Assembly (NCBI GenBank): GCA_965233705.1
Contig: CBDDTF010000003.1
Location: 1,116,001 to 1,180,000 of the forward strand
DNA from: Algihabitans sp965233705
Lineage (GTDB): Bacteria; Pseudomonadota; Alphaproteobacteria; Kiloniellales; DSM-21159
Direction of reading: 5' to 3'
Length of the DNA stretch: 64,000 nt
The notes beneath the pieces were generated by a model. The model did no database searches. It worked only from the letters and a program-made list of their open reading frames with translations, and was not told the DNA's origin. Below are positions 17,579 to 29,990 of the stretch, in pieces (positions within the stretch are counted from its first letter, which is position 1; every line of letters begins with the position of its first letter). A program made the position numbers and the translations under genes.

Positions 17579-18049
17579 TCAGGCGGCCGCGGAGTTCAGC
17601 CGGCTGATGCGCTGCGGCGCCGAGAGGAAGCGCAGCAGCCGCTCCAGCGTCTTCGTCGAGGCGGCGAGATCCGCTTCGGCGAGGCCGCTGTCGCCCATGT
17701 CCCCGGCATGGCGGGAGAAGAACTCGGCCAGCATGCGGCAGACCTCGCGCCCCTTGTCGGAGGCGCGCACGTTGAAGGAGCGGCGGTCGTGCTGGGAGCG
17801 CTCCTGAATCAGGTAGCCGTTCTCGACCAGCTTCTTGACGTTGTAGGAGACGTTGCTGCCGAGATAGTAGCCGCGCAGCGTCAGCTCGCCGACTGTCACC
17901 TCCTCATCGCCGATGTTGAAGAGAATCAGCGCCTGGACGTTGTTGAGGTCGCGGATGCTGCGCTGGTCGAGCTCGGCCTTGATCACCTCGAGAAGCTGCC
18001 GGTGCAGGCGTTCGACAACCTGCAAAGAGTCAAGATAGGCAGCCAGCAC
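17579..18049 (-). CDS. ldtR: MarR-family winged-helix regulator, LdtR type
   Basis: DNA-binding protein of 156 aa. The sequence VQALILFNIGDEEVTVGEL, then RGYYLGSNVSYNVKKLVENGY (in two parts) and the wing QERSQHDRRSFNV, match alphaproteobacterial LdtR. LdtR controls L,D-transpeptidase and stress genes in Liberibacter and Sinorhizobium. It is convergent with lrgB (26 bp gap). Its targets here are not visible, though the cell-wall theme fits neighbouring lrgAB. Confidence 0.82.
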   Translation of the reverse strand: MLAAYLDSLQVVERLHRQLLEVIKAELDQRSIRDLNNVQALILFNIGDEEVTVGELTLRGYYLGSNVSYNVKKLVENGYLIQERSQHDRRSFNVRASDKGREVCRMLAEFFSRHAGDMGDSGLAEADLAASTKTLERLLRFLSAPQRISRLNSAAA

Positions 18050-18268
18050 GGCGCATTCTCCCCTTGTGTCACGGTCTCAGGTCGGAGCCGGTCTCGGGTC
18101 CGGGCCGGTCGCAAGCCCGGCCCGTGGCCGGCGCCGCCGCAGGGATTACAGCCTTTGTGCGGTTAAGGGCGTATTAAAAGCCGCGAGCTCCGCCGCCGGA
18201 CCGCGCGCCCGCGGCCCGCGGCCGTCTGAACGGCTTGCTGCGCCCGCAGGCCGTTGCAAGCAAACGTC

Positions 18269-18326
18269 GAGTGACTTGCGACCGGCGGAACCGCTGCGCG
18301 GGTCCACACGGTCGCAAATCGGTCTA
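18269..18326. repeat. Single palindromic repeat module B
   Basis: GAGTGACTTGCGACCGG faces the right arm CGGTCGCAAATCGGTCTA across a GGGTCC-containing core. The CTA at 18324-18326 is the stop codon of the AraC-type gene. It lies between ldtR and araC, both on the minus strand. Confidence 0.8.
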
Positions 18327-19259
18327 GACACTGCGCTCGGCGACGGCGCGGCGTCGGGCCCGGCCCGGCGTCTCCCCGAAGTGGCGGCGATAGGCCAGGC
18401 TGAAGTTGCTCAGGTGGCGGTAGCCGACGCGGCCGGCCACGATCTTCACGGGCAGGTCGCCGTCTTCCAGCAACTGTCGCGCCCGCTCGAGCCGTTCTCG
18501 GCGCAGGAAGTCCGCGAGCGAGCCCTGCTTGCAGATGCGAAACAGCGTCAGCAGGCGACCGCGACTGAGCCCGACGGCCTGGGCCAGCGCGCCGGCGGAG
18601 TGCGGTCGCGCCAAGTCCGCGCGCAGCAAGGCCACGGCCTGCTCGACCGCTGCCCGCTCCGCCACGCTCGGGGCCCAGCGCCCGGTGCCCGGAAGCTGCA
18701 TGAAGCTCTGGATCAGCTCGCCCAGAATCTGGCTCGCCAGGCCTTCGAGCACGAGGGGGGCGGTCACTCCCTCGACCTCGGCGGTGAAGAGCTGGGTCTG
18801 CAGTCGGCGCAGCCGGCTGCTGGTCGCGAAGGGCCGAATCACCAGGCCGTCGTCCGGCTCCTGCTCGAAACAGGCGAGGGCCTCCGGCAGGCGGCCGCCA
18901 AGGCGTCGGATCAAGGGCTCGACCTCAATGGTCACGCCGACATGCCGGAGGGTCTGGCCGCCGGGAATGAGAATGCGCGTGCCGGCCCGGCTGACCCGGC
19001 TGAACAGCGCCTGGTCGGGTCCGACGCCGAAGCGGTCGCCGTCGGCCGTCTCGACCACCGACCGCCCGGCCAGGTGCGTCGCAGCCCCCAGCAGCGGCGC
19101 CGCATAGTCGTACTCGGCCTCGACGATGCAGGTCTCGCGCACGCGGAACTCGGCCCGATAAAGCGTCAGACCGTTGTCCAGCGGCCGGCGTTCCAGCCGT
19201 CCGACCCCGCCTGGCAGACGCAGCTCGCTGCCAGCGAAATTCCATACCGTCCGTTTCAC
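18324..19259 (-). CDS. AraC-family transcriptional regulator
   Basis: Regulator of 311 aa. The C-terminal AraC DNA-binding domain (about residues 215-308) has two helix-turn-helix units: SAGALAQAVGLSRGRLLTLF and VKIVAGRVGYRHLSNFSLAY, followed by RRHFGETPGRARR. The N-terminal ~200 residues are a sensor region related to AraC-binding-2/OruR-like regulators. The start is GTG 19259 (VKRTVWNFAG), preceded by a G-rich segment; the exact start is uncertain. It is divergent from the autotransporter gene and is the natural candidate to control it. Confidence 0.83.
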   Translation of the reverse strand: MKRTVWNFAGSELRLPGGVGRLERRPLDNGLTLYRAEFRVRETCIVEAEYDYAAPLLGAATHLAGRSVVETADGDRFGVGPDQALFSRVSRAGTRILIPGGQTLRHVGVTIEVEPLIRRLGGRLPEALACFEQEPDDGLVIRPFATSSRLRRLQTQLFTAEVEGVTAPLVLEGLASQILGELIQSFMQLPGTGRWAPSVAERAAVEQAVALLRADLARPHSAGALAQAVGLSRGRLLTLFRICKQGSLADFLRRERLERARQLLEDGDLPVKIVAGRVGYRHLSNFSLAYRRHFGETPGRARRRAVAERSV

Positions 19260-19642
19260 CCTCGCCCCACCGTGATCGCAACCGCTCCTTGTTAGGGCCT
19301 TATGGCGGTGTGGCGACGCGCCTGCAACGTCTCCGTAGGGCGCAAGGGAATCTCCCATTCATAATTTCAGGGCAATCTCATAATCTAAAATGGTTGCAGT
19401 TTTATCCATTATGGAAGCAAATGGAAAAACGTCATTTCTCTTCAATCTCCTCCAACACTGAGAAAACGATAAAGCCGTGAGACTCGCGCGACCTTCCCCT
19501 TAGCCCCGGTGCGAAGCCGCAGCGTCCAGCCCTCATGACCATCGCGGCGCGGCGTCTTGCAAAGGCGCGGTGTCGGCTGGCGGCCAGCCGCCCGGCGATT
19601 CCGCACACCTCCGCCAACCCGCGTCACCCGAAGGAGATCTTC
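19260..19642. promoter_or_regulatory. Divergent regulatory region with AT-rich island
   Basis: A 383-bp gap between the AraC regulator and the autotransporter. The stretch about 19350-19475 is strikingly AT-rich for this genome (runs such as CATAATCTAAAATGG and GTTTTATCCATTATGG). It contains TTGCAG near 19394 as a possible -35-like hexamer. This is where the autotransporter promoter and AraC sites are expected; none can be fixed by eye. Confidence 0.55.
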
Positions 19643-23167
<3,525 letters not shown>

Positions 23168-23191
23168 AGCCCTCACATACACACGGCACGA

Positions 23192-23222
23192 GAAAGGGCG
23201 GCTCCGGTGGGGCCGCCCTTTC
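23192..23222. terminator. Bidirectional hairpin terminator
   Basis: An 11-bp perfect stem GAAAGGGCGGC / GCCGCCCTTTC with a 9-nt loop lies between convergent autotransporter and isovaleryl-CoA dehydrogenase genes. There is no long T run, but A3/T3 tracts sit inside the stem ends on both strands. Confidence 0.75.
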
Positions 23223-23258
23223 CGCTTCGGCCGCCGGCCTGTCCGGGCCGGCGCCGCC

Positions 23259-24431
<1,173 letters not shown>

Positions 24432-24533
24432 CGCAAGGCTCCTTCACCGCAGGCGTTGCGTGGCGTCGTCGTGAAAAAACTAAAGCGTGTGGCCGCCGCG
24501 GCGAAGCCTTCCCGGGCGCCGCCGGGCGGTCTC

Positions 24534-24995
24534 TCACGCCGCCGCCGGGCCATCCGCGCGGCCGTCCAGGCGCATCAGGGTCTGCTGCATCCTGGCGCAG
24601 ACCCGCTCGCCCCGATCACTCAGCACCAGCCCCTCCACGTCGCAGACGCTCAGGGTACGGCCCGGCTTGAACACCCGGCCGCGCGCGAGCAGCCGCCGCC
24701 CGGCGGCCGGCGCCAGCAGGTTGATCTTGAATTCCACCGTCAGCACCGAGCTGTCCGACGGAAACAGGCTGAAGGCGGCGTAGCCGCCGGCGGAGTCCAT
24801 CAGGGTCGAGGTGACCCCGGCGTGAAAGAATCCGTGCTGCTGGGCCAGCCCGTCGCGGAAGTCGACGGCGATCTCCACCAAGCCCGGCTCGACCCGCGTC
24901 AGCTCGGCGCCCAGGGTCGCCATGATGCCCTGACGCGCGAAGGAGTCGCGCACCTTGGCCTCCCAGTCCGGATCGCTCGGTTGCAGCGCGCTCAT
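24534..24995 (-). CDS. PaaI-family hotdog-fold acyl-CoA thioesterase
   Basis: Protein of 153 aa. The hotdog catalytic region QQHGFFHAGVTSTLMDSAGG (residues about 52-71) contains the HG(x)xHxG motif and the Asp of the active site, and VLTVEFKINLLAPA follows. It probably hydrolyses a CoA thioester of branched-chain catabolism. Its ATG overlaps the end of the MerR gene (4 bp), so it is cotranscribed with merR and likely with ivd. Confidence 0.87.
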   Translation of the reverse strand: MSALQPSDPDWEAKVRDSFARQGIMATLGAELTRVEPGLVEIAVDFRDGLAQQHGFFHAGVTSTLMDSAGGYAAFSLFPSDSSVLTVEFKINLLAPAAGRRLLARGRVFKPGRTLSVCDVEGLVLSDRGERVCARMQQTLMRLDGRADGPAAA

Positions 24996-25453
24996 GCCGT
25001 CTCGTCTCCGCCCAGTTCGCGGCCCAGTTCGCGGCCCAGTTCGCGCAGCCGCCGCCGGCAGGCGCGCTCCACCTCGTCGAGCTCGGCCAGCACCGCCTCC
25101 AGGTCGCGGCGCTTGGCCTCCAGCGCCGCGCGGCGCTCGCCGATGCGGCCCAGGAACAGCGCGAGCTGGCCCGCCTCGCCCGTCTCGGCGTCGTGATAGA
25201 GCTCGACGATCTCGCGGATCTCGCGCAGGGAGAAGCCCAGCCGCTTGCCGCGCAGGATCAGGCGCAGGCGGGTGCGCTCGCGCCGGCCGTAGAGGCGCCG
25301 CTGGCCCACGCGCCGCGGCGTCAGCAGGCCCTCCGCCTCATAGAAGCGGATGGCGCGCGGCGTGGTGCGGAAGGCCTCGGCCAGGTCGGCGATGCCCCAG
25401 GCCTCGTCTTCCGGCGCCGCGCAACCGGTGTCGTCGTCCACCCGCGTGGTCAT
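24992..25453 (-). CDS. MerR-family regulator, LiuR-like
   Basis: Regulator of 153 aa. The N-terminal winged HTH (WGIADLAEAFRTTPRAIRFY, residues about 19-38) is followed by EAEGLLTPRRVGQRRLY and a coiled-coil dimerisation helix. The C-terminus ends in a 4-residue repeat RELG x3, encoded by a 12-bp tandem repeat at about 25013-25045. It precedes the thioesterase and ivd genes as LiuR does in proteobacterial leucine/isovalerate operons. A perfect palindrome just upstream is the probable autoregulatory operator. Confidence 0.87.
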   Translation of the reverse strand: MTTRVDDDTGCAAPEDEAWGIADLAEAFRTTPRAIRFYEAEGLLTPRRVGQRRLYGRRERTRLRLILRGKRLGFSLREIREIVELYHDAETGEAGQLALFLGRIGERRAALEAKRRDLEAVLAELDEVERACRRRLRELGRELGRELGGDETA

Positions 25454-25465
25454 GCCCGAAGCTTG

Positions 25466-25489
25466 CTTGACGTTTACGTAAACGTCAAG
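25466..25489. promoter_or_regulatory. Perfect 24-bp palindromic operator, probable LiuR/MerR site
   Basis: Half-site CTTGACGTTTAC is followed directly by its exact reverse complement. It lies 12 bp upstream of the merR ATG. The embedded TTGACG on either strand could be the -35 element, as expected for a MerR-type site overlapping the promoter. Regulator assignment is by context. Confidence 0.75.
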
Positions 25490-25516
25490 ATTCGGAGGGG
25501 CAGCCGCGCCGCCGCC

Positions 25517-26149
25517 TCACAGCCGCCGTCCCAGGTCGTTGCGCTCCCAGAGCGGCGCGATGGCCGGGCGCGCCACCGTCGCCTCCAGCAAACGCTGCAG
25601 CTTGGGCGCCCGCGCCATCACCTCTTTGGGCGCCCGGTGCCAGGCCAGCAGCATGCAGAGGTAGATGTCGGTCACGCAGAAGCGCGCGCCGAGCAGGTAG
25701 GGCCCCGGCCCCAGGCTCTCCCCCAGGATCTGCCAGTCGCGGTCCAGGCGCGCCTCGGCGGCCCGCCGCACGCTGTCGGCGCACGCCGGCGTCTCGACGT
25801 AGCGTGCGCTATAGGCCTCGCGCAGATCGGCCGGGTAGACCTCGCTGGAGAGATAGAGCAGCCAGCGCAGCGCGACGGCCCGCTGCGCGCTGCCGACCGG
25901 CGGCAGCAGACCGGCCTCCGGGTTCAGCTCCGCCAGGAACAGCGAGATGGCCGCCGACTCGGTCATCACCGTGCCGTCGTCGAGCCGCAACACCGGGACC
26001 TGCGCCATGGGGTTGAGGCGCGCCAGCTCGGCCGACTGGCCGCCGTGCTCGGCGAAGGTGATCTCGACCTTGTCCAGCTCCAGCCCGGCCTCGGCCGCGA
26101 CGGCCTCCGGCGCGAAGGACCCGCAGCGCTTCTTCCAATAGAGCTTCAT
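25517..26149 (-). CDS. Glutathione S-transferase family protein
   Basis: Cytosolic protein of 210 aa. The thioredoxin-fold N-terminus (MKLYWKKRCGSFAPEAVAAE) contains the cis-Pro and GSH-binding block AQVPVLRLDDGTVMTESAAI, followed by an all-alpha C-terminal domain (YLLGARFCVTDIYLCMLLAW). ATG 26149 precedes the first beta strand. It has its own gap upstream with a short perfect inverted repeat. The substrate is unknown. Confidence 0.88.
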   Translation of the reverse strand: MKLYWKKRCGSFAPEAVAAEAGLELDKVEITFAEHGGQSAELARLNPMAQVPVLRLDDGTVMTESAAISLFLAELNPEAGLLPPVGSAQRAVALRWLLYLSSEVYPADLREAYSARYVETPACADSVRRAAEARLDRDWQILGESLGPGPYLLGARFCVTDIYLCMLLAWHRAPKEVMARAPKLQRLLEATVARPAIAPLWERNDLGRRL

Positions 26150-26248
26150 CGCTTCCCCTCTGTCCCGCCGCCGGCGCTCTGGCCGACCCGCCGGCCGTAC
26201 CGACGGCGCCAGCCTGCGCGCGCCGCGCGGCGGCGACAAACGACAAAG

Positions 26249-26267
26249 CCTCATGTGCAACATGAGG
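26249..26267. promoter_or_regulatory. Inverted repeat CCTCATGT-GCA-ACATGAGG
   Basis: Perfect 8-bp arms with a 3-bp spacer in the gap upstream of the GST gene and just after the 3-hydroxyisobutyrate dehydrogenase gene. It lacks a T tract, so an operator for the GST gene seems more likely than a terminator. Confidence 0.55.
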
Positions 26268-26286
26268 TCAGCTCAACTGCCGGCGC

Positions 26287-27186
26287 TCAGTCCTGGCCGG
26301 CGATCAGCTTGATGATGGCGGAGTAGTCGAGCCCGGCGTTGCCGGCGTTGGCGAAGAGGGTGTAGAGCGCCGCGGCCTCGGCGCCCAGCGGGGTGGCGGC
26401 GCCGGCCTCCTGCGCCGCCGCCTGGGCGAGCTGCAGGTCCTTGTGCATCATCGCCGTGGAAAAGCCCGGCGCGTAGTCGCGGTTGGCCGCCGCCGTCTCG
26501 ACGATGCCCGGCACCGGGTTATGGTTGAGCATGGCCCAGCAAGAGCCCGAGGCGGTCGAAGAGATGTCGAACAGCACCTTGGGGTCGAGCCCCAGCTTGT
26601 CGCCCAGGGTGAAGGCCTCGGAAATGGCGATCATCGAAATCCCGAGGATCATGTTGTTGCAGACCTTGGCGACCTGACCGTTGCCCGGCCCGCCGGCATG
26701 CACCACCCGGCCGCCGACGATCTCCAGGTAGGGGCTGGCCGCCTCGAAGGCCGCGTGCGGCCCGCCGACCATCATGGTCAGGCTGCCCGCCTCGGCTCCG
26801 GCCACGCCGCCGGAGACCGGGGCGTCCACCATCAGGTGGCCGGCCTCCGCGGCGGCCGCGTGGACGGCCCGGGCCGAGGCCACGTCGATGGTCGAGCTGT
26901 CGATCATCACCGCGCCCGGGCCGGCCGCGGCAATGAGACCGGGGCCGCCGTCAACGCCCAGGTAGACGCTGCGCACATGCTGGCCGGCGGGCAGCATGGT
27001 GAAGATCACCTCCGCCCCCTCGGCCGCCGCGTTGGGGCTGGCGGCCGGCACGATGCCGGCGGCCTCGGCCGCCTCCAGCGCGGTCGGCACCAGGTCGAAC
27101 CCGGCCACGCCGTGGCCCGCCGCCACCAGGTTGCGGGCCATGGGGCCGCCCATGTTGCCCAGGCCGATGAATGCGATCTGCGCCAT
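26287..27186 (-). CDS. mmsB: 3-Hydroxyisobutyrate dehydrogenase
   Basis: NAD-dependent enzyme of valine catabolism, 299 aa, making methylmalonate semialdehyde. It has the Rossmann motif IGLGNMGGPMARN (residues 7-19), substrate motif DAPVSGGVAGAEAGSLTMMV (residues 121-140), and catalytic Lys174 in GQVAKVCNNM. It lies 100 bp downstream of the 3-hydroxyisobutyryl-CoA hydrolase gene, the preceding step of the pathway. The next enzyme (MmsA) is not adjacent. Confidence 0.95.
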   Translation of the reverse strand: MAQIAFIGLGNMGGPMARNLVAAGHGVAGFDLVPTALEAAEAAGIVPAASPNAAAEGAEVIFTMLPAGQHVRSVYLGVDGGPGLIAAAGPGAVMIDSSTIDVASARAVHAAAAEAGHLMVDAPVSGGVAGAEAGSLTMMVGGPHAAFEAASPYLEIVGGRVVHAGGPGNGQVAKVCNNMILGISMIAISEAFTLGDKLGLDPKVLFDISSTASGSCWAMLNHNPVPGIVETAAANRDYAPGFSTAMMHKDLQLAQAAAQEAGAATPLGAEAAALYTLFANAGNAGLDYSAIIKLIAGQD

Positions 27187-27286
27187 GCTCGTTTCCTCCC
27201 TGTCGGTTTGCGGCCTTGTGGCCTGTCTCTTGTCGCCGCCGTCCCATCGGCGGGATCGCCGCTCGCGCGCGGCCCGCGGGACCGGG

Positions 27287-28348
27287 TCAGAAGGTCAGGT
27301 CGCGCGCGCCCAGCGGCGCGAAGTAGGACTCCACCAGCTCGTCGCCGACCTCGGCCAGGCTGGCGGGCCGCCACTGGGGCGCATGGTCCTTGTCGACCAG
27401 CACGGCGCGGATGCCCTCGTAGAAGTCGTGGCCGGCCATGGCCGCCTGGCTCATGCGGTATTCCATGGTCATGCAGGCATCGAAGTCCAGGTCGCGGCCG
27501 CGCACAAGCTGCTCGGCGGTCACCTTCAGCGAGGTGGGCGAGCGCCCCTTGAGGATTTCGAGCTGGGCCCGGGCCCAGTCGCCGCCGTCGGCCTCCAGCG
27601 CCTGCAGGATCTCGGCGATCCGGTCGCTGGCGAAGAGGCGGTCGATGTCGGCGCGCTGCTCGGCCAGCGGCGCGGCCTCCGGCGCGACGGCGAAGCGCGC
27701 GATGGTCGCGTCGACCGCGGCCCGGGCATCGTCGGCGTCGGCCAGGGCCTCGGCCAGCGCCGCCTCCAGCGCCTCCTGCCGGTCGGAGGGGACGTACTCC
27801 GTGGCGACGCCGGCATAGACCGCGTCGGCCGTCTTCAGCCGCGCCCCGGTCAGCGCCATCCACAGGCCGATGCGCCCCGGCAGTCGCGGCAGGAACCAGC
27901 TTCCGCCGACGTCGGGGAACAGCCCGATGGCGGTCTCCGGCATGGCCGCCAGGGTGCGCTCGCCGGCGACCCGGTGAGAGCCGTGCACCGACAGGCCGAT
28001 GCCGCCGCCCATGGTGATGCCGTCGATCAGCGCGACGTAGGGCTTGGGGAAGACGTGGATGGTGCGGTTGAGCCGGTATTCCTCGTAGAAGAACTCGCGG
28101 GTCAGCGCGCCGCCCTCCTGGCCGGCCTGCCAGACCGCGCGCACGTCGCCGCCGGCGCAGAAGGCCTTCTCGCCGGCGCCCTTGATGACCACGGCCGCCA
28201 CCGCCGGATCGGCGGCCCAGGCCTCCATCTTCGGCTGCATCTCGCGGATCATGTCCAGCGTCAGCGCGTTCAGCGCCTTCGGGCGGTTCAGCGTGACCAC
28301 CACCAGCGGGCCACGGGTTTCGAACAGGATTTCCGGCCGGTCGCTCAT
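27287..28348 (-). CDS. 3-Hydroxyisobutyryl-CoA hydrolase (enoyl-CoA hydratase family)
   Basis: Crotonase-fold thioesterase of 353 aa. CAGGDVRAVWQ (oxyanion hole), DGITMGGGIGLSVHGSHRVA and MPETAIGLFPDVGGSWFLPR are the HIBCH signatures, and the ~350-aa length separates it from ordinary ~260-aa hydratases. It releases 3-hydroxyisobutyrate for the adjacent MmsB. ATG 28348 is used; an in-frame ATG at 28381 would add 11 residues. Confidence 0.92.
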   Translation of the reverse strand: MSDRPEILFETRGPLVVVTLNRPKALNALTLDMIREMQPKMEAWAADPAVAAVVIKGAGEKAFCAGGDVRAVWQAGQEGGALTREFFYEEYRLNRTIHVFPKPYVALIDGITMGGGIGLSVHGSHRVAGERTLAAMPETAIGLFPDVGGSWFLPRLPGRIGLWMALTGARLKTADAVYAGVATEYVPSDRQEALEAALAEALADADDARAAVDATIARFAVAPEAAPLAEQRADIDRLFASDRIAEILQALEADGGDWARAQLEILKGRSPTSLKVTAEQLVRGRDLDFDACMTMEYRMSQAAMAGHDFYEGIRAVLVDKDHAPQWRPASLAEVGDELVESYFAPLGARDLTF

Positions 28349-28449
28349 CGCTCGCGCGTCTTCCCTCTCTGCCGTTGCCATCCGCCCGCGTGCCGGGCCG
28401 CGGCAAGGAAGCGCAAAAGCCGCGCGCTTGTCCAGCGCCCCGCCGCGGC

Positions 28450-29898
28450 TCACACGAGATCGACGAAGACCGCGCTGCGCAGATACTCCGCGTCCAGCGT
28501 CAGCATCTCGCCGGCCTGAACCGGCCGCAGACGTTCGAGAAGCTGCATGCGCTGGCCCCAGTGGCCGCCGGCCTCGCCCGGCGCCGAGCTGTAGCGCAGA
28601 GGGCCGCTGTCGCCGGCGCCGAGGTCGAGTTCGAACCAGAGCATGAAGCCGACGGCGGCGCCGGACTCGCTGGCGCGGAACTGCTGGCGGCTGCGCCCGC
28701 TGAGGGCGGGCTCGCCCTGGAAGTCGAAGCGGAACAGCTCGACCGCCGGCCCGAGCGGGCGGTAGGGGATGTGGCGCATCTCCTCGACCAGCATGCGCCG
28801 CGGCGCGAAGCGGTTGAACGCCGAGAGATCGAAGCCCTCGACCTCCCCCACCCTTTGCCGGTGCACCAGACGCTCGCACTCGATGAGCTGGCCGTAGAGC
28901 CGCGCACCACGCGGCAGGACCGCCGCGCCGGGCGCCAGCAGCGACCGGCGGGCGTGGCCGATCGAGCGCAGCACCTCCTCGCCGATCAGGCCGGCATCGA
29001 AGATCTCGCAGACCAGCAGGTCGGCCGGGCGCGGCAGGTCCACTCCGACCTGGCCGAGGAAGGAGAACTTGTCGACGATGGTGATCCGCTCGGACAGGCC
29101 GTTGGCGGCGACGATCTCGCGCGCCATGGCGGCCAGGTCGGGCAGCACCTCGAAGCTGACCACCTCGGCGCCGGCGCGCGCCGCGATCATCGCCAGCAGC
29201 CCGGCGCCGGCGCCGATCTCCAGCACCAGCATGCCGGGGCGCACCTGGCGCTCGATGGCCGCGCGGTAGACCTGGTTGCGCCGGGTGTCGTTGAGCATGG
29301 GGAAGTGCCAGCCCATGGCCCGCGTCCCGGCGGTCTGGATGTTCTGCAACAGGGTGTCGATCGGGGCGTGAAACGGCGCCAGCGCGCTGGCGCGCGCCAG
29401 TTCGCGATAGCCCTCGTCGCACTGGCCGGCGCCCCACAGGGCCTGGCCCAGCGCGGCGCGGGCGTTGACGTGGTCGGGCTGCACGCGCAGCGCCTCGCGG
29501 AACTGCGCCAGGCCGGCGTCGCTTCGGCCCTGGCGCACCAGCGCCTCGCCCAGATTGCTCAGCGCGTCGGCCTGGTCGGGCTTGAGCGCCAGAACCCGGC
29601 GGAAGCAGCTCTCCGCCGCGGCGTCGCGGCCGGCCGCCAGGTGGACCGCGCCCAGGTTGTTAAGCAGCGCGGTCTCGGTCGGGTCGGTGTCGAGCGCCGC
29701 TTCCAGGTGCCGCCGGGCGCCCTCCAGGTCGCCCTGCTGGTGCAGGATCAGCGCCAGGTTGGCGTTGGCGTGCACATGGCCGGGATCGCTGGCCAGCACC
29801 CGGCGATAGCCCTGCATCGCCGACTCGAGCTGCCCGGCCTGGTGCGCCGCCACGGCTTGGCCCAGCACGCCCGGGTCGACCTCGGTTGACTGCTGCAT
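28450..29898 (-). CDS. TPR protein fused to PRMT7/PRMT9-like arginine methyltransferase
   Basis: Protein of 482 aa. Residues ~10-180 form about five tetratricopeptide repeats (for example NANLALILHQQGDLEGARRH and LSNLGEALVRQGRSDAGLAQ). Residues ~195-480 form a Rossmann methyltransferase with the SAM motif VLEIGAGAGLL (225-235) and acidic post-I Glu250. Its opening WHFPMLNDTRRNQVY (197-211) and double-E-like loop CEIFDAGLIGEEVL (297-310) resemble eukaryotic PRMT7 and PRMT9. TPR plus PRMT is the PRMT9 arrangement, though only one catalytic module is present here. The gene sits inside the valine-degradation run (ACAD8-this-HIBCH-MmsB). The protein substrate is unknown; a small-molecule or other protein target is possible. 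Confidence 0.8.
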   Translation of the reverse strand: MQQSTEVDPGVLGQAVAAHQAGQLESAMQGYRRVLASDPGHVHANANLALILHQQGDLEGARRHLEAALDTDPTETALLNNLGAVHLAAGRDAAAESCFRRVLALKPDQADALSNLGEALVRQGRSDAGLAQFREALRVQPDHVNARAALGQALWGAGQCDEGYRELARASALAPFHAPIDTLLQNIQTAGTRAMGWHFPMLNDTRRNQVYRAAIERQVRPGMLVLEIGAGAGLLAMIAARAGAEVVSFEVLPDLAAMAREIVAANGLSERITIVDKFSFLGQVGVDLPRPADLLVCEIFDAGLIGEEVLRSIGHARRSLLAPGAAVLPRGARLYGQLIECERLVHRQRVGEVEGFDLSAFNRFAPRRMLVEEMRHIPYRPLGPAVELFRFDFQGEPALSGRSRQQFRASESGAAVGFMLWFELDLGAGDSGPLRYSSAPGEAGGHWGQRMQLLERLRPVQAGEMLTLDAEYLRSAVFVDLV

Positions 29899-29990
29899 CC
29901 CCGGCCCTCCCGCCTAGCGAGAGAAGCTTTGCCACCGGCGCGCGTGCCGCGTCAATCGCGCCGTGCGCGGCCTCGGCCCTTCCCGCCCGC

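Noticed and set aside
25005..25046. 12-bp tandem repeat as a non-coding element
   Set aside because: It lies in frame within the MerR-family gene and simply encodes RELG repeats in the C-terminal helix.
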